Assembly (NCBI GenBank): GCA_029937655.1
Contig: JAPYPK010000008.1
Span: 1 to 29,946 of the forward strand
Reading direction: 5' to 3'
DNA: 29,946 nucleotides
Source of the DNA: Nitrospinaceae bacterium
GTDB lineage: Bacteria > Nitrospinota > Nitrospinia > Nitrospinales > VA-1
In this document: positions 1 through 8,140 of the stretch, piece by piece
How positions within the stretch are numbered: position 1 is the first letter of the stretch
Layout: each line of letters starts with the position of its first letter
The notes under the pieces: generated by a model
What the model saw: only the letters and a program-made list of their open reading frames with translations
What the model was told of the DNA's origin: nothing
The model's database searches: none
Program-made: the position numbers and the translations under genes

Positions 1-76
1 GGGAATTATGATGTTTTTTTGGGTTTTTTTCGTCATCCTTTGTTTTGGGTTGATGGTTTCTTACTATGCTCAGTAA
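1..76 (+). CDS. Possible 3' end of a membrane protein gene, or a tiny hydrophobic ORF
   Basis: An open frame runs from base 2 to a TAA at 74-76. It encodes about 24 residues that are almost all hydrophobic or aromatic (Met, Phe, Val, Leu) and end in Ser-Tyr-Tyr-Ala-Gln, as a C-terminal transmembrane helix would. ATG codons at 8 and 11 could also start a 22-residue peptide, but no clear ribosome binding site is visible in so little upstream sequence. It converges on the rhomboid gene. The window edge prevents a decision between a gene tail and chance. Confidence 0.3.
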   Translation, partial: GIMMFFWVFFVILCFGLMVSYYAQ

Positions 77-84
77 AAAAGCTC

Positions 85-723
85 TCAGTGTTTAATGTCT
101 TGAAAGGGTAGTATAAAAAGCATTCCGGTGACAAATCCTCCGATGTGTGCAAACCACGCTACGCTGCCATCACCTGCAACAATGCCGCTGAAAACCTGTA
201 TCAGGATCCAAATCACTAGAAGAACGATGGCTGGTATGCGGATAATAGTAATTAAAAACCCTAAAAATACCAAGGTTTTGACCCGCGCAAAAGGAAATAA
301 AATAAGGTACGCACCGAGTATTCCTGAAATTGCACCGCTCGCTCCTACCATTGGAACATCAGACTGAAGGTCTGTAAGAATGTGTCCCACAGAGGCAATT
401 GTTCCGCAAACCAGATAGAAAATAACAAATCTAAACTTACCAAGAACATCTTCAATATTGTTTCCAAAAATCCAGAGGTAGAGCATATTTCCTGCTAGAT
501 GGGCTATTCCTGAATGGAGAAACATTGACGAATAAATGGTGGGATAGGTACTAATCGGTGACTCTATAAGGTGTGCGGGAATGAGCCCGAATGTTGCAAA
601 TGTTGTAATGGTCCCCATAGGTTGGCTTATCTGGTATAGAAAGATAAGCGTATTAGACACGATTAACATAATTGTAATAAGAGGGAAGTTTTTAGTTGGG
701 TTTTCGTCTTTAAGGGGGATCAT
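85..723 (-). CDS. Rhomboid-family intramembrane serine protease
   Basis: This 212-residue polytopic protein has about six hydrophobic segments, the size of minimal bacterial rhomboids. The catalytic serine is Ser129 in the GASGA motif of a membrane helix, and the partner histidine is His193 in the AHIGG motif of the last helix. His75 and Asn79 (HLAGN) match the conserved oxyanion-stabilising positions. Rhomboids cleave transmembrane proteins inside the bilayer, and the substrate cannot be told from the sequence. It is transcribed away from the NACHT gene, with a short 75-base gap between the two starts. All active-site residues are present, so it should be an active protease. Confidence 0.93.
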   Translation of the reverse strand: MIPLKDENPTKNFPLITIMLIVSNTLIFLYQISQPMGTITTFATFGLIPAHLIESPISTYPTIYSSMFLHSGIAHLAGNMLYLWIFGNNIEDVLGKFRFVIFYLVCGTIASVGHILTDLQSDVPMVGASGAISGILGAYLILFPFARVKTLVFLGFLITIIRIPAIVLLVIWILIQVFSGIVAGDGSVAWFAHIGGFVTGMLFILPFQDIKH

Positions 724-798
724 TAAGTGAAGAGGTCCTGTTTAAGGATGCTATTGTGATAAAGTACAATATCAATATGATTATAGAGAACCTTTAAA

Positions 799-3201
799 AT
801 GAACGAAACAAATGAATTGCCCGTTCCGCTCCCTGATGACGATGGGTCGGCTCTTGTTGGTGCCAGACCCGAAGAATCACGCGAATGGGTAATCAATACC
901 TACCGTAAACATCAGCAAGTTCGAACATCTAACTGGTTAGATAATGTTCTTGGGGAAGGACCACGTGCGAAGTCCTATGTGCTTCCCGTTTTACTTGACA
1001 CTAATCCCATTCGACACAGACAAAGTATTCAGGAACAGGTTTTTCCTGCACCAAGAATTATCCATGAAGATTTGCTGATGACTGATCAGATGAAAGTTAT
1101 GCTGGAGGCAGGTTGTGGCATGGGGAAAACAACTTTCTTGAAATACTACCAAGAACAATTACTTCAACAGGCACCACACCCTATTTATCCACTTCCAGTT
1201 TACTTTAACCTTGGAAACCTGCAAGAAGGCGAAGGAATAACGCGATTTATGGAATCGGTTCATCAAGAAATGTTGGATGTTATTTTAATCGAGTGTCAGG
1301 AAGATTCCGAACTTATTCTTGATGAAGAGTGCCTTCTTAAGACTATCAAGGCACTAGAAAGAGAAGGGAGGATTCTTTTTATGCTAGATGCCTTGGATCA
1401 ACTGCCTGCTGAAGACCGATTTCAAGCCTACTTAGAGATTTTCGTCGAGGATAAAACTTTTCGTAGCAACCGATTGATTCTCGCTACTCGAAAATTTAGC
1501 TTCGGTCCTCTTGCCACAGATTCCATAATTCAGAGAGGAAAAGATGCAGCATTTCATGTGACTTTTGAAAAAATTGATGAAAAGAAACGCAATATATTTT
1601 TAGGAGAAGCACAAAAAAATAAAGAGATCGCAAGTTTGGGTAAGTATTCACCTGAATTAATGGAAGTGCCTCTGGTTTTAAAGATGCTTCGCGTTCTTTC
1701 AGATTTAGATAAACTTAGCGGTCTTACTACTCGCGGTGAAGTTTACTTAGCTTACTTCAGGCACCTTTTAAAAAGTGATTCTTACGAAAATAAAATCAAA
1801 GACTCTGAAATAATTTTTGAGAGATTGGAGGAAGTGGCGCTTCAGTTATTTGAAGAGGGGTTTTCCCAGCGAATCGATGATATTGAAACAGGTTACTCTA
1901 AAGAGCGTCTAAGAAAAGAGGGATGTGATACGTTAATACGAGATGAAACTATTCCACCTGAATTAGAAAAAATTCTTCAACAGACTCCAGGTCGTTGGCA
2001 GTTTAGGCACCCTTCCTTTCAAGAATATTTTGCAGCTAGAAGCTTGGCTAGAAATAAAGACTGGAAGAAAATGGTCGCTTTAAAGTGTCGAGATGAACGT
2101 TGGGAAGAAATGTTAAAGTTTTTTTCAGGGATGGTTTTGGCTAATGATGTTTTTGATATTTTTATGGATCAGGGCGCTCTATTTTTGGCAGGTAATTCTG
2201 TTTGTGAAGCGAGAGATTTATCAGAAGAAAGGCGTCTATTGATCGCCCAGTTGCTTAAGTATCAATGTAGAGAGTCTTTTCCACAATTCGCTCGATGTCG
2301 TTTAATTAAGGTTGAAGATGTTGTAGCGGCTAACGATCCATCAACTTTACTGACCCTGTTAAAAAGTTTATTGAAAAGAGAAAATAGGGACGGACGGATT
2401 CTTTATTCGGTAATAGAACTGCTTTTGGGTATAAAAAATATTGATTGGTCTGATTTAGTTGATCGCCAGGAGTTCGACTCTTTAAAAGAAGTTAAGGAAT
2501 TAGAGGAATTTCTAGGAGAGGCCTCCAATCCGGATGTTGTTAAATTATCAAAGGTAAAAAGGTGGGGCGAGATGGTGACAATCCCTGCGGGAAAATTTAT
2601 TTATCAAGATGAAAAGGATGAGGAGGACCATGTTTTCTTGAAAGAGTTCTCGATTATGAAATTTGCAGTAACCAACGCTTTGTATAAAGAGTTCGACCCA
2701 AACCACATCCTCCGTTTCCCCCTCTATTCTTTTTCGGATGACCATCCTGTCATAGGGATAAACTTTTATGAGTCTTTAGTTTGTGCTCTTTGGTTAGGAA
2801 GGCGGTTGCCGATTGAAAAGGAATGGGAAAAATCTGCTCGTGGCATAGATGGGAGAGATTATCCCTGGGGAGAAGCAATGGGTTATCAAAACGATTACGC
2901 CAATACCTGTGATTTTGTGATTGGAAGGACTTCCTCAGTCACCGAATTTGAGCAGGGGATATCTCCTTTTGGATGCTTTGATATGGCTGGCAACGTATGG
3001 GAGTGGTGCGTTCAGCTTCATTTAAAAGGGCAAATAACTCAACGGGTTGCTAGAGGTGGGTCCTGGCTAAATTATATGGTTCACTCTAAATGTTCCTATC
3101 GAAATACCTTTGATCCCGATGAGCGCTATCCTGCTAGCGGGTTCAGGTGTGTTTCCTTACCACTTACAGAAGTTGATGATGATTTCGAAGATGACGAATG
3201 A
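799..3201 (+). CDS. NACHT NTPase fused to a C-terminal FGE/SUMF1-like (C-type lectin fold) domain
   Basis: This 800-residue protein has a STAND/NACHT core. The P-loop GCGMGKTT lies at residues 105-112, a Walker B strand LFMLDALDQ at about 193-201, a sensor-like ATR at 229-231, and the winged-helix motif HPSFQEYFAA near 403-412. A helical linker follows. From about 590 to 790 there is an FGE-sulfatase/SUMF1-type domain with WLGRRLPIEKEWE, YPWG, DMAGNVWEWC, ARGGSW and GFRC signatures. In catalytic FGE the second active-site cysteine lies in the YRxxC-type segment. Here the equivalent stretch reads CSYRNTF, so that position appears to be Asn and oxidase activity is unlikely (inference). The domain is more likely a ligand-binding module. 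NACHT proteins with C-terminal sensor domains include anti-phage bacterial NLR-like proteins. The ATG at 799 follows an A-rich leader without a strong Shine-Dalgarno sequence. Confidence 0.88.
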   Translation: MNETNELPVPLPDDDGSALVGARPEESREWVINTYRKHQQVRTSNWLDNVLGEGPRAKSYVLPVLLDTNPIRHRQSIQEQVFPAPRIIHEDLLMTDQMKVMLEAGCGMGKTTFLKYYQEQLLQQAPHPIYPLPVYFNLGNLQEGEGITRFMESVHQEMLDVILIECQEDSELILDEECLLKTIKALEREGRILFMLDALDQLPAEDRFQAYLEIFVEDKTFRSNRLILATRKFSFGPLATDSIIQRGKDAAFHVTFEKIDEKKRNIFLGEAQKNKEIASLGKYSPELMEVPLVLKMLRVLSDLDKLSGLTTRGEVYLAYFRHLLKSDSYENKIKDSEIIFERLEEVALQLFEEGFSQRIDDIETGYSKERLRKEGCDTLIRDETIPPELEKILQQTPGRWQFRHPSFQEYFAARSLARNKDWKKMVALKCRDERWEEMLKFFSGMVLANDVFDIFMDQGALFLAGNSVCEARDLSEERRLLIAQLLKYQCRESFPQFARCRLIKVEDVVAANDPSTLLTLLKSLLKRENRDGRILYSVIELLLGIKNIDWSDLVDRQEFDSLKEVKELEEFLGEASNPDVVKLSKVKRWGEMVTIPAGKFIYQDEKDEEDHVFLKEFSIMKFAVTNALYKEFDPNHILRFPLYSFSDDHPVIGINFYESLVCALWLGRRLPIEKEWEKSARGIDGRDYPWGEAMGYQNDYANTCDFVIGRTSSVTEFEQGISPFGCFDMAGNVWEWCVQLHLKGQITQRVARGGSWLNYMVHSKCSYRNTFDPDERYPASGFRCVSLPLTEVDDDFEDDE

Positions 3202-3243
3202 CTAATTTCTTAACTATTAAGGGTTGTTAAAAAAAGGTTTTTC

Positions 3244-4347
3244 TTGACTTGTGAATTTGATCGACATTATATGACGCTTGCTCTTAACCTTGCACGTAAA
3301 GCAGAAGGGCAGACTAACCCTAACCCGGTTGTTGGGGCAGTTCTTGTGAAATCCGGTGAAATTATTGCAAAAGGGTATCATAAAAAGGCGGGCCTTCCTC
3401 ACGCGGAAATTATTGCTTTGCGTAAGGCAGGCAGTAAGGCCAGAGGAGCCGATCTCTACGTGAACTTAGAACCTTGTTGCCACCATGGAAGAACTCCACC
3501 CTGCACAGAGGCTATTATCGCGGCTGGAATAAAACGGGTCGTCCTTGGTATTCGTGATCCTAATCGACTTGTAAGTGGAAGAGGAATACGCTTCCTTAGA
3601 AGGCAAGGCGTAGAAGTGGTTACCGGAGTTTTAAAACGAGACTGTGAAAAGATTAATGAATCTTTTATCAAGTATATTACTACAGGGCGCCCATGGGTGA
3701 TTCTTAAAAGCGCGTTTTCTTTGGATGGAAAAATTGCAACGAGAACGGGTGACTCAAAATGGATTACCGGGTCCAAGGCTAGAGCTTACGCACATAGACT
3801 TAGAAGCAAGGTTGACGCAGTTCTTGTTGGTGCAGAAACAGTCCGAGTGGATGATCCTCAATTGACCGTGCGACCCAAAAAGAAAGGTATGCATAATCCT
3901 GCCCGTATCATTGTAGCGGGAAAAAATACTATCTCCATCTCAGCTAAAATTTTCAACAATGCTCACAAGGAACGGGTTATTTATGCTTCTAGCGCCAGTT
4001 TGTCGTCAACCCAAAAAAAAAAATTACAGGGAATTGGTGTGGAAGTTCTTTTGGTTAAACACAAGAAAGAACAAGTAGACCTTCCTTCATTAATGGAAAA
4101 GTTGGGGGAAATGGAGATCACATCTATTATGATTGAAGGGGGGTCGGAGATCAGTGGTAATGCCTTGAAGGAAAAACTGATCGATAAAGTAATTTGTTTT
4201 TTAGCACCGAAGATTATTGGTGGCAAAAATGCTCCTGGTCCTGTCGGTGGTCAAGGAATAGCTAAACTAAAAGATTTTATACAAGTTAAAGACATGTCAG
4301 TCGAAAAGTTAGGGAATGATTTGGTTATTGAGGGGAATATATATTAG
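3244..4347 (+). CDS. ribD: Bifunctional riboflavin deaminase/reductase RibD
   Basis: RibD performs the second and third steps of riboflavin synthesis: deamination of the pyrimidine intermediate, then NADPH-dependent reduction of the ribosyl side chain. The N-terminal deaminase domain has zinc-site residues His53 and Glu55 (HAE) plus Cys78 and Cys87 (PCCHHGRTPPC). The C-terminal reductase domain starts near residue 145 and contains SKWITG, VDAVLVGAETV and a late IEGGSEI motif. The 367-residue length is normal. The start is a TTG at 3244 with an AAAAGG Shine-Dalgarno sequence about seven bases upstream; the next in-frame ATG at 3271 would delete conserved N-terminal residues. It is the first rib gene, 42 bases after the NACHT gene and 9 bases before ribE. 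Confidence 0.96.
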   Translation: MTCEFDRHYMTLALNLARKAEGQTNPNPVVGAVLVKSGEIIAKGYHKKAGLPHAEIIALRKAGSKARGADLYVNLEPCCHHGRTPPCTEAIIAAGIKRVVLGIRDPNRLVSGRGIRFLRRQGVEVVTGVLKRDCEKINESFIKYITTGRPWVILKSAFSLDGKIATRTGDSKWITGSKARAYAHRLRSKVDAVLVGAETVRVDDPQLTVRPKKKGMHNPARIIVAGKNTISISAKIFNNAHKERVIYASSASLSSTQKKKLQGIGVEVLLVKHKKEQVDLPSLMEKLGEMEITSIMIEGGSEISGNALKEKLIDKVICFLAPKIIGGKNAPGPVGGQGIAKLKDFIQVKDMSVEKLGNDLVIEGNIY

Positions 4348-4356
4348 GGGGGACTT

Positions 4357-5013
4357 ATGTTTAGCGGTATTGTTAGTAATGTTGGAATAGTTAATCAAAT
4401 TATTCGAAAAAATGCGAGAGCTGTATTAATAGTTCAAGGATGTGATGGTTTTAGTGGATTTGAAGCAGGGGAAAGTATTGCTGTAAATGGTGTCTGTCTT
4501 ACAGTGCGAGATAGCACGAAAGATACTTTTACTGTTGACTTAAGTACTGAAACAATCAATCGAACTTGTTTTAAAAGCATAGAAGAGGGGGACAGTGTTA
4601 ACCTTGAGCGTTCTCTCACACCTTCCGATAAAATTAGCGGCCATTTTGTCAGTGGTCATGTAGATTGTGTTGGGCGTATTACTTCTATTGATCATAAGAG
4701 CGGTGAGATAATTTTTTGCTTTGAATATCCAACTGAACACACTCCATACATCATCGAAAAAGGTTCTGTCGCAATAGACGGTATTAGCTTGACTGCTTTT
4801 TCATGCATCAGCAATGTGTTTTCTGTGTCTATTATTCCATTTACGTTTTCTCATACCAATCTTGCTTCTAGAAAAATGGGGGATGCCGTTAATATTGAAT
4901 GTGATATGATTGGTAAATATATATATAAGGCCTGTGAAACTATTCTATTGTCTGGCGATGCAGGTAAACAGGTTTCGTTGGACATGCTTCGTAGGCAAGG
5001 AATTTTGAAATAA
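4357..5013 (+). CDS. ribE: Riboflavin synthase, alpha chain
   Basis: This protein dismutates two molecules of 6,7-dimethyl-8-ribityllumazine into riboflavin and the pyrimidine that RibH uses again. The 218 residues form the usual tandem of two lumazine-binding barrels. The first opens with MFSGIV and carries the AVNGVCLTV motif. The second begins around SGHFVSGHVD (about residue 96) and carries the matching VAIDGISLTA motif. A run of six G residues just upstream of the ATG serves as the ribosome binding site. The gene lies in the same operon as ribD and ribBA. The symbol ribE is used here for riboflavin synthase; E. coli calls it ribC. Confidence 0.96.
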   Translation: MFSGIVSNVGIVNQIIRKNARAVLIVQGCDGFSGFEAGESIAVNGVCLTVRDSTKDTFTVDLSTETINRTCFKSIEEGDSVNLERSLTPSDKISGHFVSGHVDCVGRITSIDHKSGEIIFCFEYPTEHTPYIIEKGSVAIDGISLTAFSCISNVFSVSIIPFTFSHTNLASRKMGDAVNIECDMIGKYIYKACETILLSGDAGKQVSLDMLRRQGILK

Positions 5014-5073
5014 AAAAAGATCATTTTATATTCCTGAACAAGAAACTTTACGAAAAAAATAGAGAGTATGGTA

Positions 5074-6306
5074 ATGAGCGATCATAGACAAGGCCAGGAA
5101 AATATCTTTAGTTCTATTGAAGATGCGATGGAGGATGTTCGTCAAGGCAGAATGATTGTTATCGTTGACGATGAGGACCGTGAAAATGAGGGTGATTTAA
5201 TGATTGCTTCCGAAAAAGTAACACCCGAAGCGATCAACTTTATGGCTAAATATGGCCGTGGTTTAATATGCCTTGCGTTGACTGAAGAGCGGACTAGTGA
5301 ATTGGGGTTATCAATGATGGTTGATAATAACGAGTCAGCCTTTGAAACACCTTTTACAGTTTCTATAGATGCTAGAGAAGGAATAACCACAGGAATTTCA
5401 GCCAGTGATAGATCCAGAACAATCCAGACTGCTATTAATTCTCAAGCTGGGGAAAATGATTTAGTTAAACCTGGGCATATTTTTCCTCTTAGAGCCCGTG
5501 CAGGAGGTGTTCTTGTCCGCATGGGACAAACCGAATCTTCTGTTGATATATCTCGTATGTCGGGGTTATACCCTTCAGGGGTTATTTGTGAAATTATGGA
5601 CGATGATGGAACCATGGCCCGCCTACCAAGCCTCATAGAGTTTACACGTGAACATGGTCTTAAGATGATAACCACTAAGGATCTTGCAGAGTATCGCCTG
5701 CAGAAAGAAACACTTGTTGAAGAAGTTGTATCTACCAAATTGCCTACTGAGTTTGGTGTTTTTAATGCAGTAACCTTCCGGAATGTATTAGACAATCAAA
5801 TTTATATTGCTTTGATTAAAGGGAAGGTTACTGCTGAAACACCCACGCTAGTACGCGTTCACTCACAATGCCTAACAGGAGATGTGTTTGGTTCTTTTCG
5901 TTGCGATTGTGGAGAGCAATTAAAGGAATCTATGAAAATGATTGCCGAGGATGAAAAGGGTGTATTACTTTATCTCTACCAAGAAGGTAGAGGGATCGGC
6001 ATTGTCAATAAATTGAAAGCCTATGCTTTGCAGGATGAAGGTCAAGACACAGTAGAAGCCAATGCCTCGCTGGGTTTTAAACCTGACCTTAGAGAGTATG
6101 GTGTTGGAGCACAGATTTTGAAAAAGATTGGGTTGGGAAAAATTCGACTATTGACCAATAATCCCAGGAAAATAGTCGGGCTAGAAGGATATGGTTTACA
6201 AGTGGTCGAACGTGTTTCCATCGCAGTGAGCCCTAAGAAAGATAATCTTAAATATCTCCGCACGAAAAAAAAGAAACTAGGGCATATGATTGAAAATATT
6301 TCATAA
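5074..6306 (+). CDS. ribBA: Bifunctional DHBP synthase / GTP cyclohydrolase II (RibBA)
   Basis: This fusion supplies both riboflavin precursors: 3,4-dihydroxy-2-butanone 4-phosphate from ribulose 5-phosphate, and the pyrimidine from GTP. The N-terminal RibB domain shows DDEDRENEGD and KPGHIFPLRA. The RibA domain follows from about residue 205, with zinc ligands near Cys266, Cys277 and Cys279 (SQCLTGDVFGSFRCDCG) and the YQEGRGIGI motif. I chose ATG 5074 because AGAGAG at 5061-5066 sits seven bases before it; an ATG at 5068 would leave almost no spacing. One oddity: the RibB motif usually written GHTE is GQTE here (Gln at about 152), at a position that binds metal in E. coli RibB. The reading frame ends 13 bases before ribH. 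Confidence 0.95.
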   Translation: MSDHRQGQENIFSSIEDAMEDVRQGRMIVIVDDEDRENEGDLMIASEKVTPEAINFMAKYGRGLICLALTEERTSELGLSMMVDNNESAFETPFTVSIDAREGITTGISASDRSRTIQTAINSQAGENDLVKPGHIFPLRARAGGVLVRMGQTESSVDISRMSGLYPSGVICEIMDDDGTMARLPSLIEFTREHGLKMITTKDLAEYRLQKETLVEEVVSTKLPTEFGVFNAVTFRNVLDNQIYIALIKGKVTAETPTLVRVHSQCLTGDVFGSFRCDCGEQLKESMKMIAEDEKGVLLYLYQEGRGIGIVNKLKAYALQDEGQDTVEANASLGFKPDLREYGVGAQILKKIGLGKIRLLTNNPRKIVGLEGYGLQVVERVSIAVSPKKDNLKYLRTKKKKLGHMIENIS

Positions 6307-6319
6307 TGGATTTTTTGAA

Positions 6320-6781
6320 ATGGCAAAATTTATAGAAGGAGATTTGGACGCCGCAGGTTTGAAAGTTGGCATAGTAGTTAGCCGTTTTAATGTTTTTATT
6401 ACAGAACCCTTATTGAGCGGTGCTATCAATGAACTGGAGAGTCGGGGAGTTGATGAAGAGGACATTGAGGTGATTCGTGTTCCTGGTGCTTTTGAGATTC
6501 CCATGGCTGCAAAAAAGATTTGTTCTAGAGGGAAAGATGTCATTATTTGTTTAGGAGCGGTGATTCGAGGAGGGACGCCCCACTTTGATTATGTTGCTGG
6601 TGAGGCTGCTAGCGGAGTAGCAGCAGTTGCCAGAGATGCAGATATCCCTATTATGTTTGGTGTGCTTACCACAGATAATATAGAACAAGCGGAAGATAGA
6701 GCAGGCGGAAAATGTGGAAATAAGGGTGCGGAGACCGCTCTTGCAGCTATTGAGATGGCTACGCTTTTTAAAAAACTTTAA
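6320..6781 (+). CDS. ribH: 6,7-dimethyl-8-ribityllumazine synthase
   Basis: RibH condenses the RibB and RibD-pathway products into the lumazine precursor of riboflavin, usually as an icosahedral or pentameric shell. The start at 6320 gives a 153-residue protein beginning MAKFIEGDLDAAGLK, the classic family N-terminus. An upstream in-frame ATG at 6290 would overlap ribBA and add ten unconserved residues. Visible motifs are VVSRFN (substrate ring binding), VPGAFEIP, and GAVIRGGTPHFDYV, which contains the catalytic-region histidine. It is followed after 12 bases by nusB, the gene order found in many Proteobacteria. Confidence 0.96.
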   Translation: MAKFIEGDLDAAGLKVGIVVSRFNVFITEPLLSGAINELESRGVDEEDIEVIRVPGAFEIPMAAKKICSRGKDVIICLGAVIRGGTPHFDYVAGEAASGVAAVARDADIPIMFGVLTTDNIEQAEDRAGGKCGNKGAETALAAIEMATLFKKL

Positions 6782-6793
6782 TCTCTCGGTATT

Positions 6794-7225
6794 ATGGGAA
6801 AAAGAAGATCATCGCGGGAATTGGCACTCAAGTTTCTTTATCAATTTGAACTGAATGAAGGGGACTTGGATGAGCAGATAAAATTATTTTTAGAGCGAAA
6901 CTCATCTCAGGAAGGCGTAGAAAATTTTATGAAGGAGTTGGTGGTATCTCTTATTAATAAAAGGGAAGAGATTGATGAAATTATTCAAAAATATAGTGAC
7001 CATTGGGTTCTTGACCGCATGACGGTGATTGACAGAAATATTTTAAGAATCGGAACGTGCGAATTACTATTTAATTTTTCAACCCCACCCAAGGTTGTCA
7101 TTAATGAAGCTATAGATATAGCCAAAAAATATGGCAACGAAGATTCCCCAGAGTTTATTAATGGAATTTTGGATAAGGTTTATAATGAAATTGGACAGAA
7201 AGGTCCCCTTCCTTTTACAAATTGA
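6794..7225 (+). CDS. nusB: Transcription antitermination protein NusB
   Basis: NusB binds boxA RNA with ribosomal protein S10 and supports rRNA antitermination. The 143-residue length and all-helical pattern fit the family. Signature segments are the N-terminal SSRELALKFLYQ, the central WVLDRMTVIDRNILRIGTCE and the C-terminal VVINEAIDIAKKYG followed by EFINGILDKV. It sits 12 bases after ribH and is probably translated from the rib transcript. A GTG-started phosphoesterase gene follows after 30 bases. Confidence 0.95.
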   Translation: MGKRRSSRELALKFLYQFELNEGDLDEQIKLFLERNSSQEGVENFMKELVVSLINKREEIDEIIQKYSDHWVLDRMTVIDRNILRIGTCELLFNFSTPPKVVINEAIDIAKKYGNEDSPEFINGILDKVYNEIGQKGPLPFTN

Positions 7226-7255
7226 GACTTTATCCTTCCGACCCGGCAGGAGATA

Positions 7256-7984
7256 GTGAAATTTATAATTTTCTCCGATGTTCACAGTAACCTCGAGGCG
7301 TTACAGTCTTTTTGTCGTGTCACAGAATCTATTCTTCATGACAAGAAGGTCTGTCTTGGTGATATTGTAGGGTACAATGCTGACCCCAATCCTGTTGTTG
7401 AGTGGGTTCGTGAGGAGACAGACTTTGCTTTAGCTGGTAATCATGATTGCTGTGTCTTAAACCAAACTGACGCAAGTTACTTAAACCCCGCTGCATATCA
7501 AGCATGCACTTGGACACGGAGAATCCTGACTCAAAGTAATAAGAATTTTTTAGATACATTGCCAATTGAAAAAGATGAGGACGGTATTTATTGGGCTCAC
7601 TCGTCTCCCTTTGAGCCTAAAAAATGGCATTATGTTTCTACAATAAAAAGTGCAGAAAAAAATTTTGATTACTTTGAACAGAGTATTTGCTTTATAGGGC
7701 ATTCGCATCTACCGGGTATCTTTGAAAAGAATAAAAATAATAAGATTTATTCACATGATACTTCCAAGTTGGAGCTCGTCCCTGACTCGCGTTATATAAT
7801 TAACGTTGGTAGTCTTGGGCAACCAAGGGATGGGAATCCGGATCCTGTATTTGTTTTCTATGATTCAGTGAGTCACATCGTGGAGTTTTGTCGATTTTCT
7901 TATGATTTACTCTCAACTCAGCAAAAAATAGTGGCCTGTGGCCTCCCCTCTAGTCTAGCAGATCGCTTGAGAAATGGCACCTAA
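7256..7984 (+). CDS. Calcineurin-like metallophosphoesterase
   Basis: This 242-residue protein has the complete dimetal set of the calcineurin-like superfamily: DVHSN near residue 8, GDIVGYNADP near 36, GNHD near 62, and GHSH near 148. The layout matches the smaller YfcE/Metallophos_2-type phosphodiesterases, which act on nucleotide or phosphodiester substrates. The specific substrate is unknown. The start is a GTG at 7256, with AGGAGA at 7248-7253 only two bases away. This spacing is tight, but no better in-frame start is visible and the protein begins with the family-typical KFIIFSDVH. It ends the rib-nusB gene run. Confidence 0.88.
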   Translation: MKFIIFSDVHSNLEALQSFCRVTESILHDKKVCLGDIVGYNADPNPVVEWVREETDFALAGNHDCCVLNQTDASYLNPAAYQACTWTRRILTQSNKNFLDTLPIEKDEDGIYWAHSSPFEPKKWHYVSTIKSAEKNFDYFEQSICFIGHSHLPGIFEKNKNNKIYSHDTSKLELVPDSRYIINVGSLGQPRDGNPDPVFVFYDSVSHIVEFCRFSYDLLSTQQKIVACGLPSSLADRLRNGT

Positions 7985-8011
7985 TACCAATAAAATCAGA
8001 GGTTAAGCTTG

Positions 8012-8040
8012 TTGACCGGATTTCTTAAAAGTGGTAGCAT
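8012..8040 (+). promoter_or_regulatory. Candidate sigma70 promoter P1 upstream of the amidase gene
   Basis: TTGACC at 8012-8017 and TAGCAT at 8035-8040 are separated by exactly 17 bases. They match 5 of 6 and 4 of 6 consensus positions. It lies just after the phosphoesterase stop and about 100 bases before the amidase start, so it would give a long leader. Sequence match only. Confidence 0.33.
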
Positions 8041-8076
8041 TTAAAGTGTAATATAGAATGAAAAGTTAGGGCGCTT

Positions 8077-8104
8077 TTGCCAAATGTTGCCAGTTTTGTA
8101 TTAT
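8077..8104 (+). promoter_or_regulatory. Candidate sigma70 promoter P2 upstream of the amidase gene
   Basis: TTGCCA at 8077-8082 and TATTAT at 8099-8104 are spaced by 16 bases and each match 5 of 6 consensus positions. Transcription would begin around 8111, about 30 bases before the ATG at 8141, with GGGGTG as the ribosome binding site. A second TTGCCA lies ten bases further on. This is the better of the two promoter candidates in the gap. Confidence 0.42.
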
Positions 8105-8140
8105 TTGGTATTCACAGTTTCATAAGTTCTGGGGTGTTGT

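Noticed and set aside
128..367. Plus-strand ORF of 79 codons opposite the rhomboid gene
   Set aside because: It lies wholly inside the rhomboid coding region on the other strand, and its product has no recognisable motif. The rhomboid motifs explain the sequence.
799..3201. Canonical DGR cassette with reverse transcriptase next to the NACHT gene
   Set aside because: Neither flank contains a reverse transcriptase, an accessory Avd-like gene or an evident template repeat; the next gene is ribD.
3202..3243. Possible FMN riboswitch upstream of ribD
   Set aside because: The gap between the NACHT gene and ribD is only 42 bases, too short for an FMN riboswitch, and no RFN-type conserved segments are seen.
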